Of a stretch of DNA of 64,000 nucleotides, positions 48,332 through 58,060 are shown piece by piece. The notes below the pieces were generated by a model. The model worked only from the letters and a program-made list of their open reading frames with translations, did not search any database and was not told where the DNA came from. Position 1 is the stretch's first letter. The number at the start of each line of letters is the position of its first letter. The stretch comes from CAG-488 sp051881315 (GTDB taxonomy: Bacteria > Bacillota > Clostridia > Oscillospirales > Acutalibacteraceae): assembly GCA_051881315.1 (NCBI GenBank), contig JBJEPQ010000029.1:206407-270406 (forward strand), read 5' to 3'. Made by a program: the position numbers and the translations under genes.

Positions 48332-49683
48332 TATATTAAGCCTCCTAATAATTTGCTTAAATCAACACTGCCCATATCCTCGGCGGCGGTGTTCTGCAAT
48401 TTCATTGCCGCCGATTGGAGGGAATATTCCATAAACTCATCGGCAAAACCGTCAAGAGGAATTTCCTGAGTTTCACCGCTTTCCATATTCTTGACCTTTG
48501 CAACGCCTGCGGCAAGGTCGTCGTCGCCGATGACAGCCGTAAACCTTGCGCCGATCTTGTCGGCATATTTCATCTGAGCCTTTACCGAGCGGCCGACAAC
48601 ATCGAACTGTGCGCCGATGCCCGACTGGCGAAGCTCAAGAGCGAGAGCCGCCGCCTTCGTCAGAGCGGCTTCACCGATACTGCCGATGTAAATTTCGGGA
48701 ACATCTGCCGCAGGAAGCTCAATTCCCTGAGTCTCAAGCAGAAGAAGTATTCTTTCAAGACCGAGAGCAAATCCGAGAGCCGGAACATGAGGTCCGCCGA
48801 GCTCCTCAACAAGTCCGTCATAGCGTCCGCCTGCACAGACTGCGCTCTGAGCGCCGAGTGCGTCGGTCACAAACTCAAATACCGTGCGTGTATAGTAATC
48901 AAGTCCTCTGACGATGTGCGGATTGACCGTATAGGAAATGTTCATCGCTTCAAGGTACATTTTAACTTTTTCAAAGTGGTCGTGACATTCGTCGCAGAGA
49001 TAGTCGAGAATTATCGGCGCACCCTCGCAGATTTCATGGCAGATGGGGCTTTTGCAGTCGAGTATTCTCATCGGGTTTCTGTCAAGCCTTTCAAGGCAGG
49101 TCGGGCAAAGCTCGTCCCTGTGAGACTCAAAGTAGGCTTTCAGAGCGTCCTGATATTTCTTTCGGCATTCGGGACAGCCGATAGAGTTGATCTCAAGGCT
49201 GATTCTGTCAATCCCGAGAAATCCGAAGATCTCGTTGCCGAGTGAAATGACCTCTGCGTCTGCGGCAGGGGAGGCTGTACCGTAGCACTCAACGCCGAAC
49301 TGGTGAAATTCACGCAGTCTGCCTGCCTGCGGCTTTTCGTAGCGGTAGCAGGAGGTGACGTAGCTGACCTTCTGGGGCATCGGCTCATTCTGAAGTCCGT
49401 GCTCAAGGAAAGCTCTCGCCGCACCTGCCGTGCCCTCCGGTCTGAGGGTTATCGAGCGGCCGCCCTTGTCGTCAAAGGTATACATCTCTTTCTGAACAAC
49501 GTCGGTTGTGTCACCGACCGAACGTGTAAAAAGCTCCGTATGCTCAAACACGGGAGTGCGGATCTCTTTAAATCCGAAATCCTTCGCAATGCCGAGCATC
49601 GTGCTTTCGATAAACTGGTTTTTGTGGCTCTGTGAGGGAAGCACATCCTGCGTTCCCTTGATAGCCTTGGTTATAAGCGCCAT
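48331..49683 (-). CDS. hisS: Histidine-tRNA ligase
   Basis: HisS charges tRNA-His. The start is ATG at 49683 (MALITKAIKGTQDVLP) behind AAGGAG; the longer frame upstream is not preceded by a ribosome site and overlaps the neighbouring gene. The 450-residue class II enzyme shows motif 1 (EIRTPVFEHTELF), motif 2 (SYVTSCYRYEKPQAGRLREF, in part) and the HisA/HisB boxes (RGLDYYTRTVFEF, AGGRYDGL). A four-Cys cluster (CPEC...CPTC...C...C) is inserted near residue 190, as in a subgroup of Clostridia HisS. Confidence 0.96.
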   Translation of the reverse strand: MALITKAIKGTQDVLPSQSHKNQFIESTMLGIAKDFGFKEIRTPVFEHTELFTRSVGDTTDVVQKEMYTFDDKGGRSITLRPEGTAGAARAFLEHGLQNEPMPQKVSYVTSCYRYEKPQAGRLREFHQFGVECYGTASPAADAEVISLGNEIFGFLGIDRISLEINSIGCPECRKKYQDALKAYFESHRDELCPTCLERLDRNPMRILDCKSPICHEICEGAPIILDYLCDECHDHFEKVKMYLEAMNISYTVNPHIVRGLDYYTRTVFEFVTDALGAQSAVCAGGRYDGLVEELGGPHVPALGFALGLERILLLLETQGIELPAADVPEIYIGSIGEAALTKAAALALELRQSGIGAQFDVVGRSVKAQMKYADKIGARFTAVIGDDDLAAGVAKVKNMESGETQEIPLDGFADEFMEYSLQSAAMKLQNTAAEDMGSVDLSKLLGGLI

Positions 49684-49709
49684 AGAAAAACTCCTTACTG
49701 AGTTATATA

Positions 49710-50360
49710 TTATTTGGAAATTTCTTTCCGATAATCCGTCATTAAAATGTGGAAAGCCATATATTCGGGCAGGAGAGCCTGCACCGTAATTATAGTGACC
49801 GCAAATCCCTTTGCAACGCCTGAATAAAGAAAATACACCAATGTGAAAACTACCGATACAATTCCTAAAGCAAGAGAAATCCACGCAAGGAGAAACGGTC
49901 TTTTTAATATGCCTGCCGCCCTGAGCAAAAGAATCATATCAACAAGAACGAGAGCGGCTATAATATAAATGTAATATGCGTTTGAAAGTCCGCCGTAGTT
50001 TACGCTGACCTTAGCGAACACGACCACGGCAAGCCAGTTGCCGATAAAAGGCAGGGAAACGATAGCACCGAGAATTTCCGAAGTCCTTTGAGAAAGTCCT
50101 TGATAGTTTCCGAAGATGAACGGAACGCAGATCAGAAAAACGATCACGGCGATAATCATTGCGATCTCCGAATAGTAAGCGCAGGTGAAGAAAAGGCTGA
50201 AAAAACTAAGAATAACGAATAATGCGCCTACTCCGAAAAATCCGGCTGTTAGAGCAAGCTCCGCACGGTCACGTTTTTTCTTGTGCTTTATCGGCTTTCC
50301 GCAGTGCGGACACTTGAAAAAGTTGGGATTTATTTCTTTCTTGCAGTTTTTACAGCGCAT
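49710..50360 (-). CDS. Zinc-ribbon membrane protein
   Basis: The 216-residue protein opens with a double-Cys zinc ribbon (CKNCKKEINPNFFKCPHCGK, residues 3-22), then a basic linker and six hydrophobic helices (about 36-205). Good ribosome site GGGAGG. The stop lies 26 bases upstream of hisS. Function unknown; proteins with this plan are common and varied in Clostridia. Confidence 0.7.
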   Translation of the reverse strand: MRCKNCKKEINPNFFKCPHCGKPIKHKKKRDRAELALTAGFFGVGALFVILSFFSLFFTCAYYSEIAMIIAVIVFLICVPFIFGNYQGLSQRTSEILGAIVSLPFIGNWLAVVVFAKVSVNYGGLSNAYYIYIIAALVLVDMILLLRAAGILKRPFLLAWISLALGIVSVVFTLVYFLYSGVAKGFAVTIITVQALLPEYMAFHILMTDYRKEISK

Positions 50361-50443
50361 TTGCAGCCTCCCACGCCTGAATTTATAATTCTGTACGCAA
50401 CAATTCCGTCCGCTTATGCAGACGAAATTGTAAAATTATCTGA

Positions 50444-50848
50444 TCAGTATTTCGGGTTAACGATGTCTCTCCAATCAAGGTCGCCTCGGTCGAGAGAATG
50501 GATAAGAGCCTCTGCGGTTGCAATATTGGTTGCGGCAGGAACATTGTGAACGTCGCAAAGTCTGAGCAGGTTTGATACGTTCGGCTCATGCTCCTTGGGA
50601 TCAAGAGGATCGTTGAAGATGAGAAGCATATCTATCTCGTTGCAGGCAATGAGAGCACCTATCTGCTGATCTCCGCCCTGAGAGCCGCGGAGAAAAGTCG
50701 TAATGTCGAGACCTGTCGCATCGGCAACGAGCTTGCCCGTTGTGCCTGTTGCAAACAGTCTGTGACGGCTGAGGATTCCGCAATATGCAATGCAGAACTG
50801 AGTCATGAGCTCTTTCTTTGCGTCATGGGCAATAATGGCAATATTCAT
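50444..50848 (-). CDS. mgsA: Methylglyoxal synthase
   Basis: MgsA turns dihydroxyacetone phosphate into methylglyoxal and phosphate, a bypass used when sugar phosphates pile up. The ATG at 50848 is preferred (MNIAIIAHDAKK) because GGAGG lies eight to nine bases upstream. The 134-residue length is typical, and the family block GTTGKLVADATGLDI and GGDQQIGALIA are present, with catalytic Asp/His positions in AHDAKK and FLRGSQGGD. Monocistronic or tail of the membrane protein transcript upstream. Confidence 0.94.
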   Translation of the reverse strand: MNIAIIAHDAKKELMTQFCIAYCGILSRHRLFATGTTGKLVADATGLDITTFLRGSQGGDQQIGALIACNEIDMLLIFNDPLDPKEHEPNVSNLLRLCDVHNVPAATNIATAEALIHSLDRGDLDWRDIVNPKY

Positions 50849-50870
50849 ATAGTACCTCCGTTTTGATTTA

Positions 50871-52388
50871 TTAACTATAAAGTGAAAAATCAAGAATGTC
50901 GTAATTCTGATTCCAAACCGAATCCGGATTTGAATAGAAATAATAATTCCTGAGTTCTTTCTGATCGGTTTCTTCCGTCATTTCTTCGGATGAGATAGGG
51001 TGATATTCTTTTGAATCGAAATCAACATACATATATCCGAAAACACGGAAAAAGACTAACTGATAAACACAAGCGAAAAGGCAGACGAAGCATACTGCAA
51101 TTTTGAGCGAATGAGGTTTTACTTTCACTCTGCCGACTTTTTTGCTTGCAATTATATCCTTATACATCTCATTTAGAGAATATATAACGAAAAACATAAA
51201 CATTGTGATGCCTGAGAAGCAGGTTCTTTTCGGTGCGAAATTTGATGCGGCCATCATAATCTGCGATCCTAAGCCGAGAATCGTTGCGGTGCAAACAAGG
51301 AACTCTTTCTTTTCAATATATATTCTGATAACTGTATAAATCAGGGAAACGGCTAAAATCAGCATATACAGTCCCCAAAATACGGCGATTGTAATGTTGA
51401 CCGATGACGGGAAGCTGATGTCTTTTCCGAGAAATGCGTCGCAGGCATAAAGCGCCAGCTTGAGAATATAGTTCAAAACGTTGAATGTAAGCAAATATAC
51501 AATCACGGGAACCGTTATTTTTGAAAAGAAAGAATTTTTGCTTCTGAATTTATAAAGCCAAAAGCATACCGAGACAACGATCAGAGTCATCAAAAACATC
51601 AGGCTGATGTTGTCTATCCAGTTTCTGCGAATTATCTTCAAAATGTTTATCAACACTTCACTGAAACCCTGAAAGCCTTGATTTGAAACTCTCGTGTTTG
51701 TGGCAGGTGAAAAGAACACGGTTGCGTAACCCAGACAGGAGGAAATAACACAAACGATATTGTTTATTCCCACTTTTCTTTTTCTGATAAGACTATCGGC
51801 AATAACTAAGAGGAACCAGCCGATCGTCATAAGTCCTGTCTGCTCCATTGAAGCTCCGCAGAAAAGCGAGAGGATCGGAAGAAGAAATGATTGCGGCTTT
51901 TTGACTGTGAGGAGCATAATACACAACAGCAAAAGAACAGGAAAAAAATAATTGAAAGAGCCTGTAAGCCAATATACGGAGCCGGTATAAACATCCGTTA
52001 TTACGGTCATAAAAAGAAATACGGTTATAACGACTGCGGATTTATATTGACTTTTGTTCTTTGCGGACAGCTTTGAGATAATTATGCAGTAGGCAAAGAG
52101 CGAAAAGACCATCAGAATTTTCCAGATCCAAAAAGTGGCTTTGTTCCTCAAAAACAGAACTGTCAGAATATGGGCGAGCAATCTTCCGTTCTCCTTGTGA
52201 TAATGCCATTGAAAATACTGGAGCATTACGGAGGGAGAACAGACAGATGCTTTTCTGAACCACAGGTCATCTGTTGCTATTCCCAATCTGAAAATAATAA
52301 AAAGATTGGTCAGAACAAATAAAATAAGAACAATGTAATGGTAGTTGTTTACGAAAAAGGATTTAACGGATTGCTTGTTTTGCCCCAT
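50871..52388 (-). CDS. Multi-pass membrane protein, DUF6056/GtrII-like
   Basis: The 505-residue protein has about 11 to 12 hydrophobic segments. The N-terminal part fits polytopic glycosyltransferase-like proteins of the DUF6056/GtrII group: DDLWFRKA after the first helix (acidic pair in the first outer loop), HYHKENGRLLAHIL, and TDVYTGSVYWLTGSFNYFFP. The C-terminal 70 residues are outside the membrane. Likely role: transfer of a polyprenyl-linked sugar to an envelope polymer, inferred from fold only. Ribosome site GCGGAGGG. Confidence 0.7.
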   Translation of the reverse strand: MGQNKQSVKSFFVNNYHYIVLILFVLTNLFIIFRLGIATDDLWFRKASVCSPSVMLQYFQWHYHKENGRLLAHILTVLFLRNKATFWIWKILMVFSLFAYCIIISKLSAKNKSQYKSAVVITVFLFMTVITDVYTGSVYWLTGSFNYFFPVLLLLCIMLLTVKKPQSFLLPILSLFCGASMEQTGLMTIGWFLLVIADSLIRKRKVGINNIVCVISSCLGYATVFFSPATNTRVSNQGFQGFSEVLINILKIIRRNWIDNISLMFLMTLIVVSVCFWLYKFRSKNSFFSKITVPVIVYLLTFNVLNYILKLALYACDAFLGKDISFPSSVNITIAVFWGLYMLILAVSLIYTVIRIYIEKKEFLVCTATILGLGSQIMMAASNFAPKRTCFSGITMFMFFVIYSLNEMYKDIIASKKVGRVKVKPHSLKIAVCFVCLFACVYQLVFFRVFGYMYVDFDSKEYHPISSEEMTEETDQKELRNYYFYSNPDSVWNQNYDILDFSLYS

Positions 52389-52433
52389 GAGTAGTCCCTC
52401 CGCAATTTTAAGAAAGTTAAAACAATCCGAAAA

Positions 52434-54968
52434 TTATTCCTGAATTTCCTGAGCCTGAGCATTTTCCTCGGTCAAGTTCTCGGCTGTTTCGTCGGTGGTT
52501 TCTTCATCTTCGTCCTTTTCAACGGGAGTGAGAGTGACGATTTTCTCACCATCGGAAACTCTCATTACACGCACGCCCTTTGACGGACGGGCAAACTTGC
52601 TTATTCCGTCGGCAGGGATACGGATAATAATTCCGTCGGAAGAAATGAGAATGATGTCATTCTTGTCGCTGACCGAGGTAACTGCGGCAACGTCGCCGTT
52701 TTTCTCGGTATGATAGTTGATAAGACCTTTACCGCCTCTGGACTGAACACGGTAGTTGTCAAAGTCGCTTATTCTGCCGAAGCCCGTTTCGCTGACGGTG
52801 AGGATAGACTTGCCCTCCTCAACCGTTGCAACGCCGATAACCTCGTCGCCCTCGGCAAGCTCAATCGCCTTAACGCCTCGTGCGGTTCTGCCGATAGGTC
52901 TTGCGTCGTTCTCGTTGAAGCGGATCGACATACCTTTCTTTGTCGCAACGATGATATCGTCATTGCCCTTTGTCATCTTTACCCATGCAAGCTCGTCACC
53001 CTCATCAAGAGTGATGGCAATAACGCCAGTGCGGCGGATAGAAGCATATTCATCAACCGAGGAACGCTTGATAATACCGTTGCGTGTGAACATACAAAGG
53101 TATTTATACTCGTCGCCCCTGCCGCAATTCATCGAGGAGATAGTCTCTCCGCTTTCAAGCGGCAGAAGATTGACAATGTTCATACCCTTGCTGGTGCGTG
53201 ATCCCTCGGGAATCTCGTAGCCTTTCAGGCTGAACGTTCTGCCCTTTGAGGTGAAGAAAGCGATGTGATCGTGGGTTGAGGCGGTGAACATCGTTTTGAC
53301 GATATCGTCCTCGCGCCTTGTAAGTCCCTTGATACCCTTGCCGCCTCTGCGCTGAGTCTGGTACTCCGACATGGGAATACGTTTGATGTAGCCGAAGTCG
53401 GTCAGAGTGAATACGCAGGTTTCTTCGGGGATAAGATCCTCGATATCAACCTCGCCGGATACATTAACAATCTCGGTGCGGCGGTCATCGCCGTATTTGT
53501 CGGAGATCTCCATAGCCTCCGACTTGACGAGGGCAAGCAGCTTGTGCTCGTCACCGAGAAGCTCAAGAAACTCTGCGATCTTCGCTTTAAGCTCGGCAAG
53601 CTCGTCCTCGATCTTAATTCTTTCAAGACCGGTCAACTGACCGAGACGCATCTGAACGATTGCCTGAGCCTGAACATCGTCAAGACCGAAACGTTCCATA
53701 AGGGCTTCTTTACCTTCGTTGATGCTCTTGGAGCTGCGAAGAATATTGATAACCTCGTCAATAAAGTCAAGAGCGGTGAGAAGTCCTTCAAGTATATGCG
53801 CTCTGTCCTGAGCTTTCTTGAGGTCGTACTGAGTTCTTCTTGTAACGACCTCCTGCTGGAAATCAATGTAATGCTGAAGAATTTCCTTGAGCGTGAGGAT
53901 TTTCGGCTCACCGTTGACAATGGCAAGCAGAATCACGCCGAAGGTTGTCTGGAGCTGAGTGTAGGAATAAAGCTGGTTGAGAACGACTTGCGGATTAGCG
54001 TCACGCTTGAGGTCGATCGAGATGTGCATACCTGCCTTGGAGGAATAGTCGTTGATATCGGAGATACCCTCGATCTTCTTGTCCTTGACAAGGTCTGCAA
54101 TGCTTTCGATAAGTCTTGCTTTGTTTACGTTGTACGGAATTTCCGTAACCTTGATCTCAAAGCGGCCGTTCTTCTTCTCAACGATCTCGGCACGGGCACG
54201 GACAACAATCTTGCCTCGTCCCGTCGCATAAGCCGCCCTCATACCCGAACGTCCCATAATAATGCCGTAGGTCGGGAAGTCGGGTCCCTTGATATGCTCC
54301 ATAAGCTCGTCAAGAGAAGCGTCGGGATTGTCGATCAGACAGCACATTCCGTCAATTACCTCACGCAGATTGTGCGGAGGAATGTTGGTTGCCATACCGA
54401 CGGCGATACCCATTGAACCGTTCACGAGAATATTCGGGAAACGGGAGGGGAGGACTGTCGGCTCTTTAAGTCTGTCGTCATAGTTGGTTGTGAAATCTAT
54501 TGTGTCCTTGTCGATATCGGTCAGCATTTTGAGAGCCATTTTGCTCATTCTTGACTCGGTATATCGGTAAGCCGCCGGCGGATCGCCGTCGATCGAACCG
54601 AAGTTACCGTGACCGTCAACAAGGGTGTATCTCATCGAGAAATTCTGTGCAAGTCTTACCATTGCGTCGTAAACAGAAGCGTCGCCGTGAGGATGGTAAC
54701 GTCCGAGAACGGAACCGACGGTGTCGGCGCACTTACGGTAAGCCTTGTCGGGAGTCAGGTTGTTTTCATACATTGTATAAAGGATACGGCGGTGAACGGG
54801 CTTGAGTCCGTCACGCACGTCGGGCAATGCACGGGAAACGATAACCGACATTGAGTAGTCAAGGAAAGCTTTCCTGACCTCTTTATTGATATCTACATTA
54901 TATATTGTGGTGTTTTCCAGATTTTCCTTGAAGTTTTCGTCCGGATGATAACCGTCTTGCTTAGCCAT
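52434..54968 (-). CDS. gyrA: DNA gyrase subunit A
   Basis: GyrA cuts and rejoins DNA for negative supercoiling. The 844-residue protein has the active-site Tyr in YRYTES (Y136) and the GyrA box QRRGGKG near residue 545, which separates it from ParC. The quinolone region reads HPHGDASVYD: position 97 (E. coli Ser83) is Ala and position 101 (Asp87) is Asp. The C-terminal tail is acidic. It follows gyrB by 14 bases, in one operon. The ribosome site is GGGAGGGG. Confidence 0.97.
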   Translation of the reverse strand: MAKQDGYHPDENFKENLENTTIYNVDINKEVRKAFLDYSMSVIVSRALPDVRDGLKPVHRRILYTMYENNLTPDKAYRKCADTVGSVLGRYHPHGDASVYDAMVRLAQNFSMRYTLVDGHGNFGSIDGDPPAAYRYTESRMSKMALKMLTDIDKDTIDFTTNYDDRLKEPTVLPSRFPNILVNGSMGIAVGMATNIPPHNLREVIDGMCCLIDNPDASLDELMEHIKGPDFPTYGIIMGRSGMRAAYATGRGKIVVRARAEIVEKKNGRFEIKVTEIPYNVNKARLIESIADLVKDKKIEGISDINDYSSKAGMHISIDLKRDANPQVVLNQLYSYTQLQTTFGVILLAIVNGEPKILTLKEILQHYIDFQQEVVTRRTQYDLKKAQDRAHILEGLLTALDFIDEVINILRSSKSINEGKEALMERFGLDDVQAQAIVQMRLGQLTGLERIKIEDELAELKAKIAEFLELLGDEHKLLALVKSEAMEISDKYGDDRRTEIVNVSGEVDIEDLIPEETCVFTLTDFGYIKRIPMSEYQTQRRGGKGIKGLTRREDDIVKTMFTASTHDHIAFFTSKGRTFSLKGYEIPEGSRTSKGMNIVNLLPLESGETISSMNCGRGDEYKYLCMFTRNGIIKRSSVDEYASIRRTGVIAITLDEGDELAWVKMTKGNDDIIVATKKGMSIRFNENDARPIGRTARGVKAIELAEGDEVIGVATVEEGKSILTVSETGFGRISDFDNYRVQSRGGKGLINYHTEKNGDVAAVTSVSDKNDIILISSDGIIIRIPADGISKFARPSKGVRVMRVSDGEKIVTLTPVEKDEDEETTDETAENLTEENAQAQEIQE

Positions 54969-54982
54969 TTCGTTCCCCTCCC

Positions 54983-56980
54983 TTATACATCAAGATTCTG
55001 AACGTACTTGGCGTTCTTTTCTATAAAATCACGGCGAGGCTCAACCTTGTCGCCCATGAGGATTGAGAAGGTTTCGTCAGCCTCCATAGCGTCCTCAAGG
55101 GTTACACGGAGCATAATTCTCGTTTTGGGATCCATTGTTGTTTCCCAAAGCTGAATGGGATCCATCTCACCGAGACCTTTGTATCGCTGAATGTCACAGC
55201 TTCCGCCCATCTCTTCAATGAGCCTGTCACGTTCCTCGTCGGAGAAAGCGTAAGAGTGTTTTTTGCCCTTGCTGACCTTGAAAAGGGGAGGCTGGGCAAG
55301 ATAAACGTGTCCCGTTTCAAGCAGAGGACGCATATATCTGAAGAAGAATGTCAGCAGAAGCGTTCTGATATGAGCGCCGTCAACATCGGCATCGGCCATG
55401 ATAACGACCTTGTCATATCTGAGCTTGTTGATGTCGAAATCCTCACCTATTCCCGTGCCGAGAGCGGTCACGATCGGAATAAGTTTTTCGTTGGAGATAA
55501 CCTTGTCCAGACGTGATTTTTCAACGTTGAGCATCTTACCCCAAAGAGGAAGAATTGCCTGGAACTGTCTGTCACGTCCCTCTTTTGCCGAGCCGCCTGC
55601 GGAATCTCCCTCGACGATGTAAAGCTCGGTGCTGTCCGCACTCTTTTCCGTGCAGTCTGCGAGCTTGCCGGGAAGCGAGTTGCTTTCAAGCGCACCCTTG
55701 CGGCGTGCAAGGTCACGGGCTTTTCTTGCGGCTTCTCTTGCTCTTGAAGCGTCGAGAGCCTTGGAGAAAATCGCCTTTGCGACTGACGGATTTTCCTCGA
55801 AGTAGGTCATCAGCTTTTCGTAGACAAGCGAAGAAACGATACCGGTCATTTCCGTGTTGCCGAGCTTGCCCTTAGTCTGTCCCTCGAACTGTGCCTCGGT
55901 CAGCTTGACGCTGATAACTGCGGAAAGTCCCTCACGGACGTCCTCGCCGGAAAGCTTCTTGTCGCCGTCCTTGAGTATTCCGTATTTCTTGCCGTAGTCG
56001 TTGAAAACACGGGTGAGAGCGGTTTTGAAGCCTGTTTCGTGAGTACCGCCGTCAATCGTGTGAACGTTATTCGCAAACGAGAGTATGATCTCGTTGTAGC
56101 TGTCGTTGTAAGCCATTGCAACCTCGGCGGACTTGTCGCCGATTGTTGTTGAAATGTGTATCGGCGGAGTGTGCAGGGGAGTCAGAGCACGGCTTTTGTT
56201 GATGTATTCAACGAAGCTGGAAAGACCGCCCTCATAGCAATAGACCTTCTGAACAACGTTTTCGGGATCTCTTGAATCCGTAAGAGTGATCGAAAGACCT
56301 GCGTTAAGGAAAGCGGACTCACGAAGCCTTCTTTCAAGCACATCGAAGTCGTATTCGGTTGTTTCCGTGAAAATTTCGGGATCGGGCTTAAAGCGGATGA
56401 GAGTACCCGTAGCCTCGGTGTCGCCGATGATTTTCATATCGCACACAGCGTTGCCGCGTGAGAATTTCTGATAGTGAATGTGTCCGTCACGGGAGACCTC
56501 CGCCTCCATCCATTCGGAAAGGGCGTTGACGACCGAGGAGCCTACGCCGTGCAGACCGCCCGAAACCTTGTAGCCGCTGCCGCCGAATTTACCGCCGGCG
56601 TGCAGAACGGTCAGAACAACGGTCAGGGTGGGGATACCCATTTTGTCGTGGATTGCAACGGGGATTCCTCGTCCGTTATCACGGACGGAAATGATGTTGT
56701 CGGGATGTATTTCAACCTCGATATGAGTACAGAAGCCGGCGAGTGCCTCGTCGATGGAGTTATCGACGATCTCGTAAACCAAGTGGTGAAGTCCTCTCGG
56801 ACCTGTCGAGCCGATATACATACCGGGCCTTTTACGAACGGCCTCAAGACCTTCAAGAACCTGTATCTGGTCTGCGCCGTATTCCTCGGTAACGACCGTG
56901 TCCATAGCTTCTTCAAGCAGTTCTTCACCGCTGACATCTGCTACGGCAATGATAGGTTCGTTCTTTTCTTCGTTTGCCAC
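54983..56980 (-). CDS. gyrB: DNA gyrase subunit B
   Basis: GyrB supplies ATPase and part of the cleavage site of gyrase. The 665-residue protein starts with GTG at 56980; the GGAGG ribosome site lies inside the last codons of the upstream gene. An extra acidic N-terminal stretch of about 35 residues precedes the usual start (ADQIQVLEGLEAVRKRPGMYIGST). GHKL ATPase motifs (EIVDNSIDEAL, DNGRGIPV, GGLHGVGSSVVNALS) and the TOPRIM block (EGDSAGGSAKEGRDR, PLWGKMLNVE) are present. Confidence 0.97.
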   Translation of the reverse strand: MANEEKNEPIIAVADVSGEELLEEAMDTVVTEEYGADQIQVLEGLEAVRKRPGMYIGSTGPRGLHHLVYEIVDNSIDEALAGFCTHIEVEIHPDNIISVRDNGRGIPVAIHDKMGIPTLTVVLTVLHAGGKFGGSGYKVSGGLHGVGSSVVNALSEWMEAEVSRDGHIHYQKFSRGNAVCDMKIIGDTEATGTLIRFKPDPEIFTETTEYDFDVLERRLRESAFLNAGLSITLTDSRDPENVVQKVYCYEGGLSSFVEYINKSRALTPLHTPPIHISTTIGDKSAEVAMAYNDSYNEIILSFANNVHTIDGGTHETGFKTALTRVFNDYGKKYGILKDGDKKLSGEDVREGLSAVISVKLTEAQFEGQTKGKLGNTEMTGIVSSLVYEKLMTYFEENPSVAKAIFSKALDASRAREAARKARDLARRKGALESNSLPGKLADCTEKSADSTELYIVEGDSAGGSAKEGRDRQFQAILPLWGKMLNVEKSRLDKVISNEKLIPIVTALGTGIGEDFDINKLRYDKVVIMADADVDGAHIRTLLLTFFFRYMRPLLETGHVYLAQPPLFKVSKGKKHSYAFSDEERDRLIEEMGGSCDIQRYKGLGEMDPIQLWETTMDPKTRIMLRVTLEDAMEADETFSILMGDKVEPRRDFIEKNAKYVQNLDV

Positions 56981-56982
56981 GG

Positions 56983-57852
56983 TTAATTACCTCCGTTCAG
57001 TGCGTTCATAAAGGTGGACGATTTCTTTTGCTTTTTGGGCTTGTAAAGGGGAGGATGCTCAAGCTTTGCTCTGACAGATTTCTTCCTGAGGAGCTTGTTT
57101 GTCTCGATAACGGAAAGCGTCATATCGTCCATATAATCGACGCAGTTTGCCAAAAGGTTTTCGTCATCGTAGAGCGAGCCGAGAATTGTAACTACGATAA
57201 CGCTCTGCGTCTGGTTTGTGCCGTCGTTGTATATCTCGTTAAGCATATTGAAGAGCTTTTTCATCTGGGTGGGGTTGTTCCTCTGCACGGTCTCACGCAC
57301 CTTTGCGTTGCCGTAGTTGAGGAAGAAATCATCGGCAAGAAATTCGCCGTACTTTGTTACGTTCGCCCTGTATATCTCCTTTAGCTCGGGGAAGATGGTA
57401 ACAAATCTGCTGCCGAGAGTGTTGAGGTCATAGTAAGCCGCACCGCTCTTTGCCTCTGCTTTTGAAACAGGCTGAGGCAGCTTCTTTGAGCCTTTGTTCT
57501 TAGCTCCGAAAATCTCAATAATACCGTCGCTGAAATCGTTGACGAGGTATTTTATATCCCTGCTGTCCGCCGTTTCGGGATCGAAAAGAGTCGTTGTGAT
57601 CTTTTTATAATCATCGTCAACCGCCTGCGCCGCCTGTGACTGAGCGCAGAGCAGAGATATCTTTCCCTCAAGAAATTCAATCTTTGCAGAGCCTTTCTGA
57701 CCAGTATAGGTAAGCACCGTACTGCCGTTCTTTACGGCAACGGGAACGGCGCCCTTTTCGGTGCCGTCGGGAACAACCACGCTGAAGCCGTGATCGCTCA
57801 TTGTGCTTTCTACACCCTTCATTATCAAACCGAAAGCTTCGTTAAGTTCCAT
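56983..57852 (-). CDS. Unknown protein at the head of the gyrB-gyrA operon
   Basis: The 289-residue soluble protein ends two bases before gyrB and carries the gyrB ribosome site in its last codons, so the three genes are surely co-transcribed. The N-terminal 70 residues look like a small alpha/beta domain (MELNEAFGLIMKGVESTMSDHGF), the middle (about 115-130) is a Lys-rich linker, and the C-terminal 150 residues are mainly helical. I do not recognise the family. A function linked to supercoiling or nucleoid biology is possible from context only. Confidence 0.75.
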   Translation of the reverse strand: MELNEAFGLIMKGVESTMSDHGFSVVVPDGTEKGAVPVAVKNGSTVLTYTGQKGSAKIEFLEGKISLLCAQSQAAQAVDDDYKKITTTLFDPETADSRDIKYLVNDFSDGIIEIFGAKNKGSKKLPQPVSKAEAKSGAAYYDLNTLGSRFVTIFPELKEIYRANVTKYGEFLADDFFLNYGNAKVRETVQRNNPTQMKKLFNMLNEIYNDGTNQTQSVIVVTILGSLYDDENLLANCVDYMDDMTLSVIETNKLLRKKSVRAKLEHPPLYKPKKQKKSSTFMNALNGGN

Positions 57853-57906
57853 GTCTTTTTCTCCTTGGTTTAAGCATAATTATACAACTGTACATAATCA
57901 AATAGC

Positions 57907-57935
57907 ATTATATCATATAAATAGCTTTTTGTCAC
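57907..57935 (-). promoter_or_regulatory. Promoter for the gyrB-gyrA operon
   Basis: On the minus strand, GTGACA (57935-57930) and TATAAT (57912-57907), 17 bases apart, with TG one base before the -10 box. Confidence 0.7.
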
Positions 57936-57990
57936 TATTTTTTTGCAAATTTGTGAGCGAAAATATCGGTATGAGCTTATTTTTCTTGAC

Positions 57991-58019
57991 TTGATTTGAC
58001 GATTATGATAACATTATCT
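57991..58019 (+). promoter_or_regulatory. Probable promoter for ddl
   Basis: TTGACT near 57990 with TAACAT 17 bases on; a second overlapping pair (TTGACG, 17 bases, TAATGT) is also possible. Which is used cannot be decided by eye. Confidence 0.45.
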
Positions 58020-58060
58020 AATGTGTATAGGTATGAATATATTTCTTAGGATGTGACTTT

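Noticed and set aside
49684..49884. N-terminal extension of hisS
   Set aside because: The longer frame overlaps the neighbouring membrane protein gene on the same strand and has no ribosome site; MALITKAIKGTQD is the usual HisS start.
53544..54416. 290-codon frame antisense to gyrA, and similar long frames opposite trmD, uvrC, hisS and ddl
   Set aside because: They lie wholly inside well-supported genes on the other strand, lack ribosome sites and have composition typical of complementary-strand shadows.
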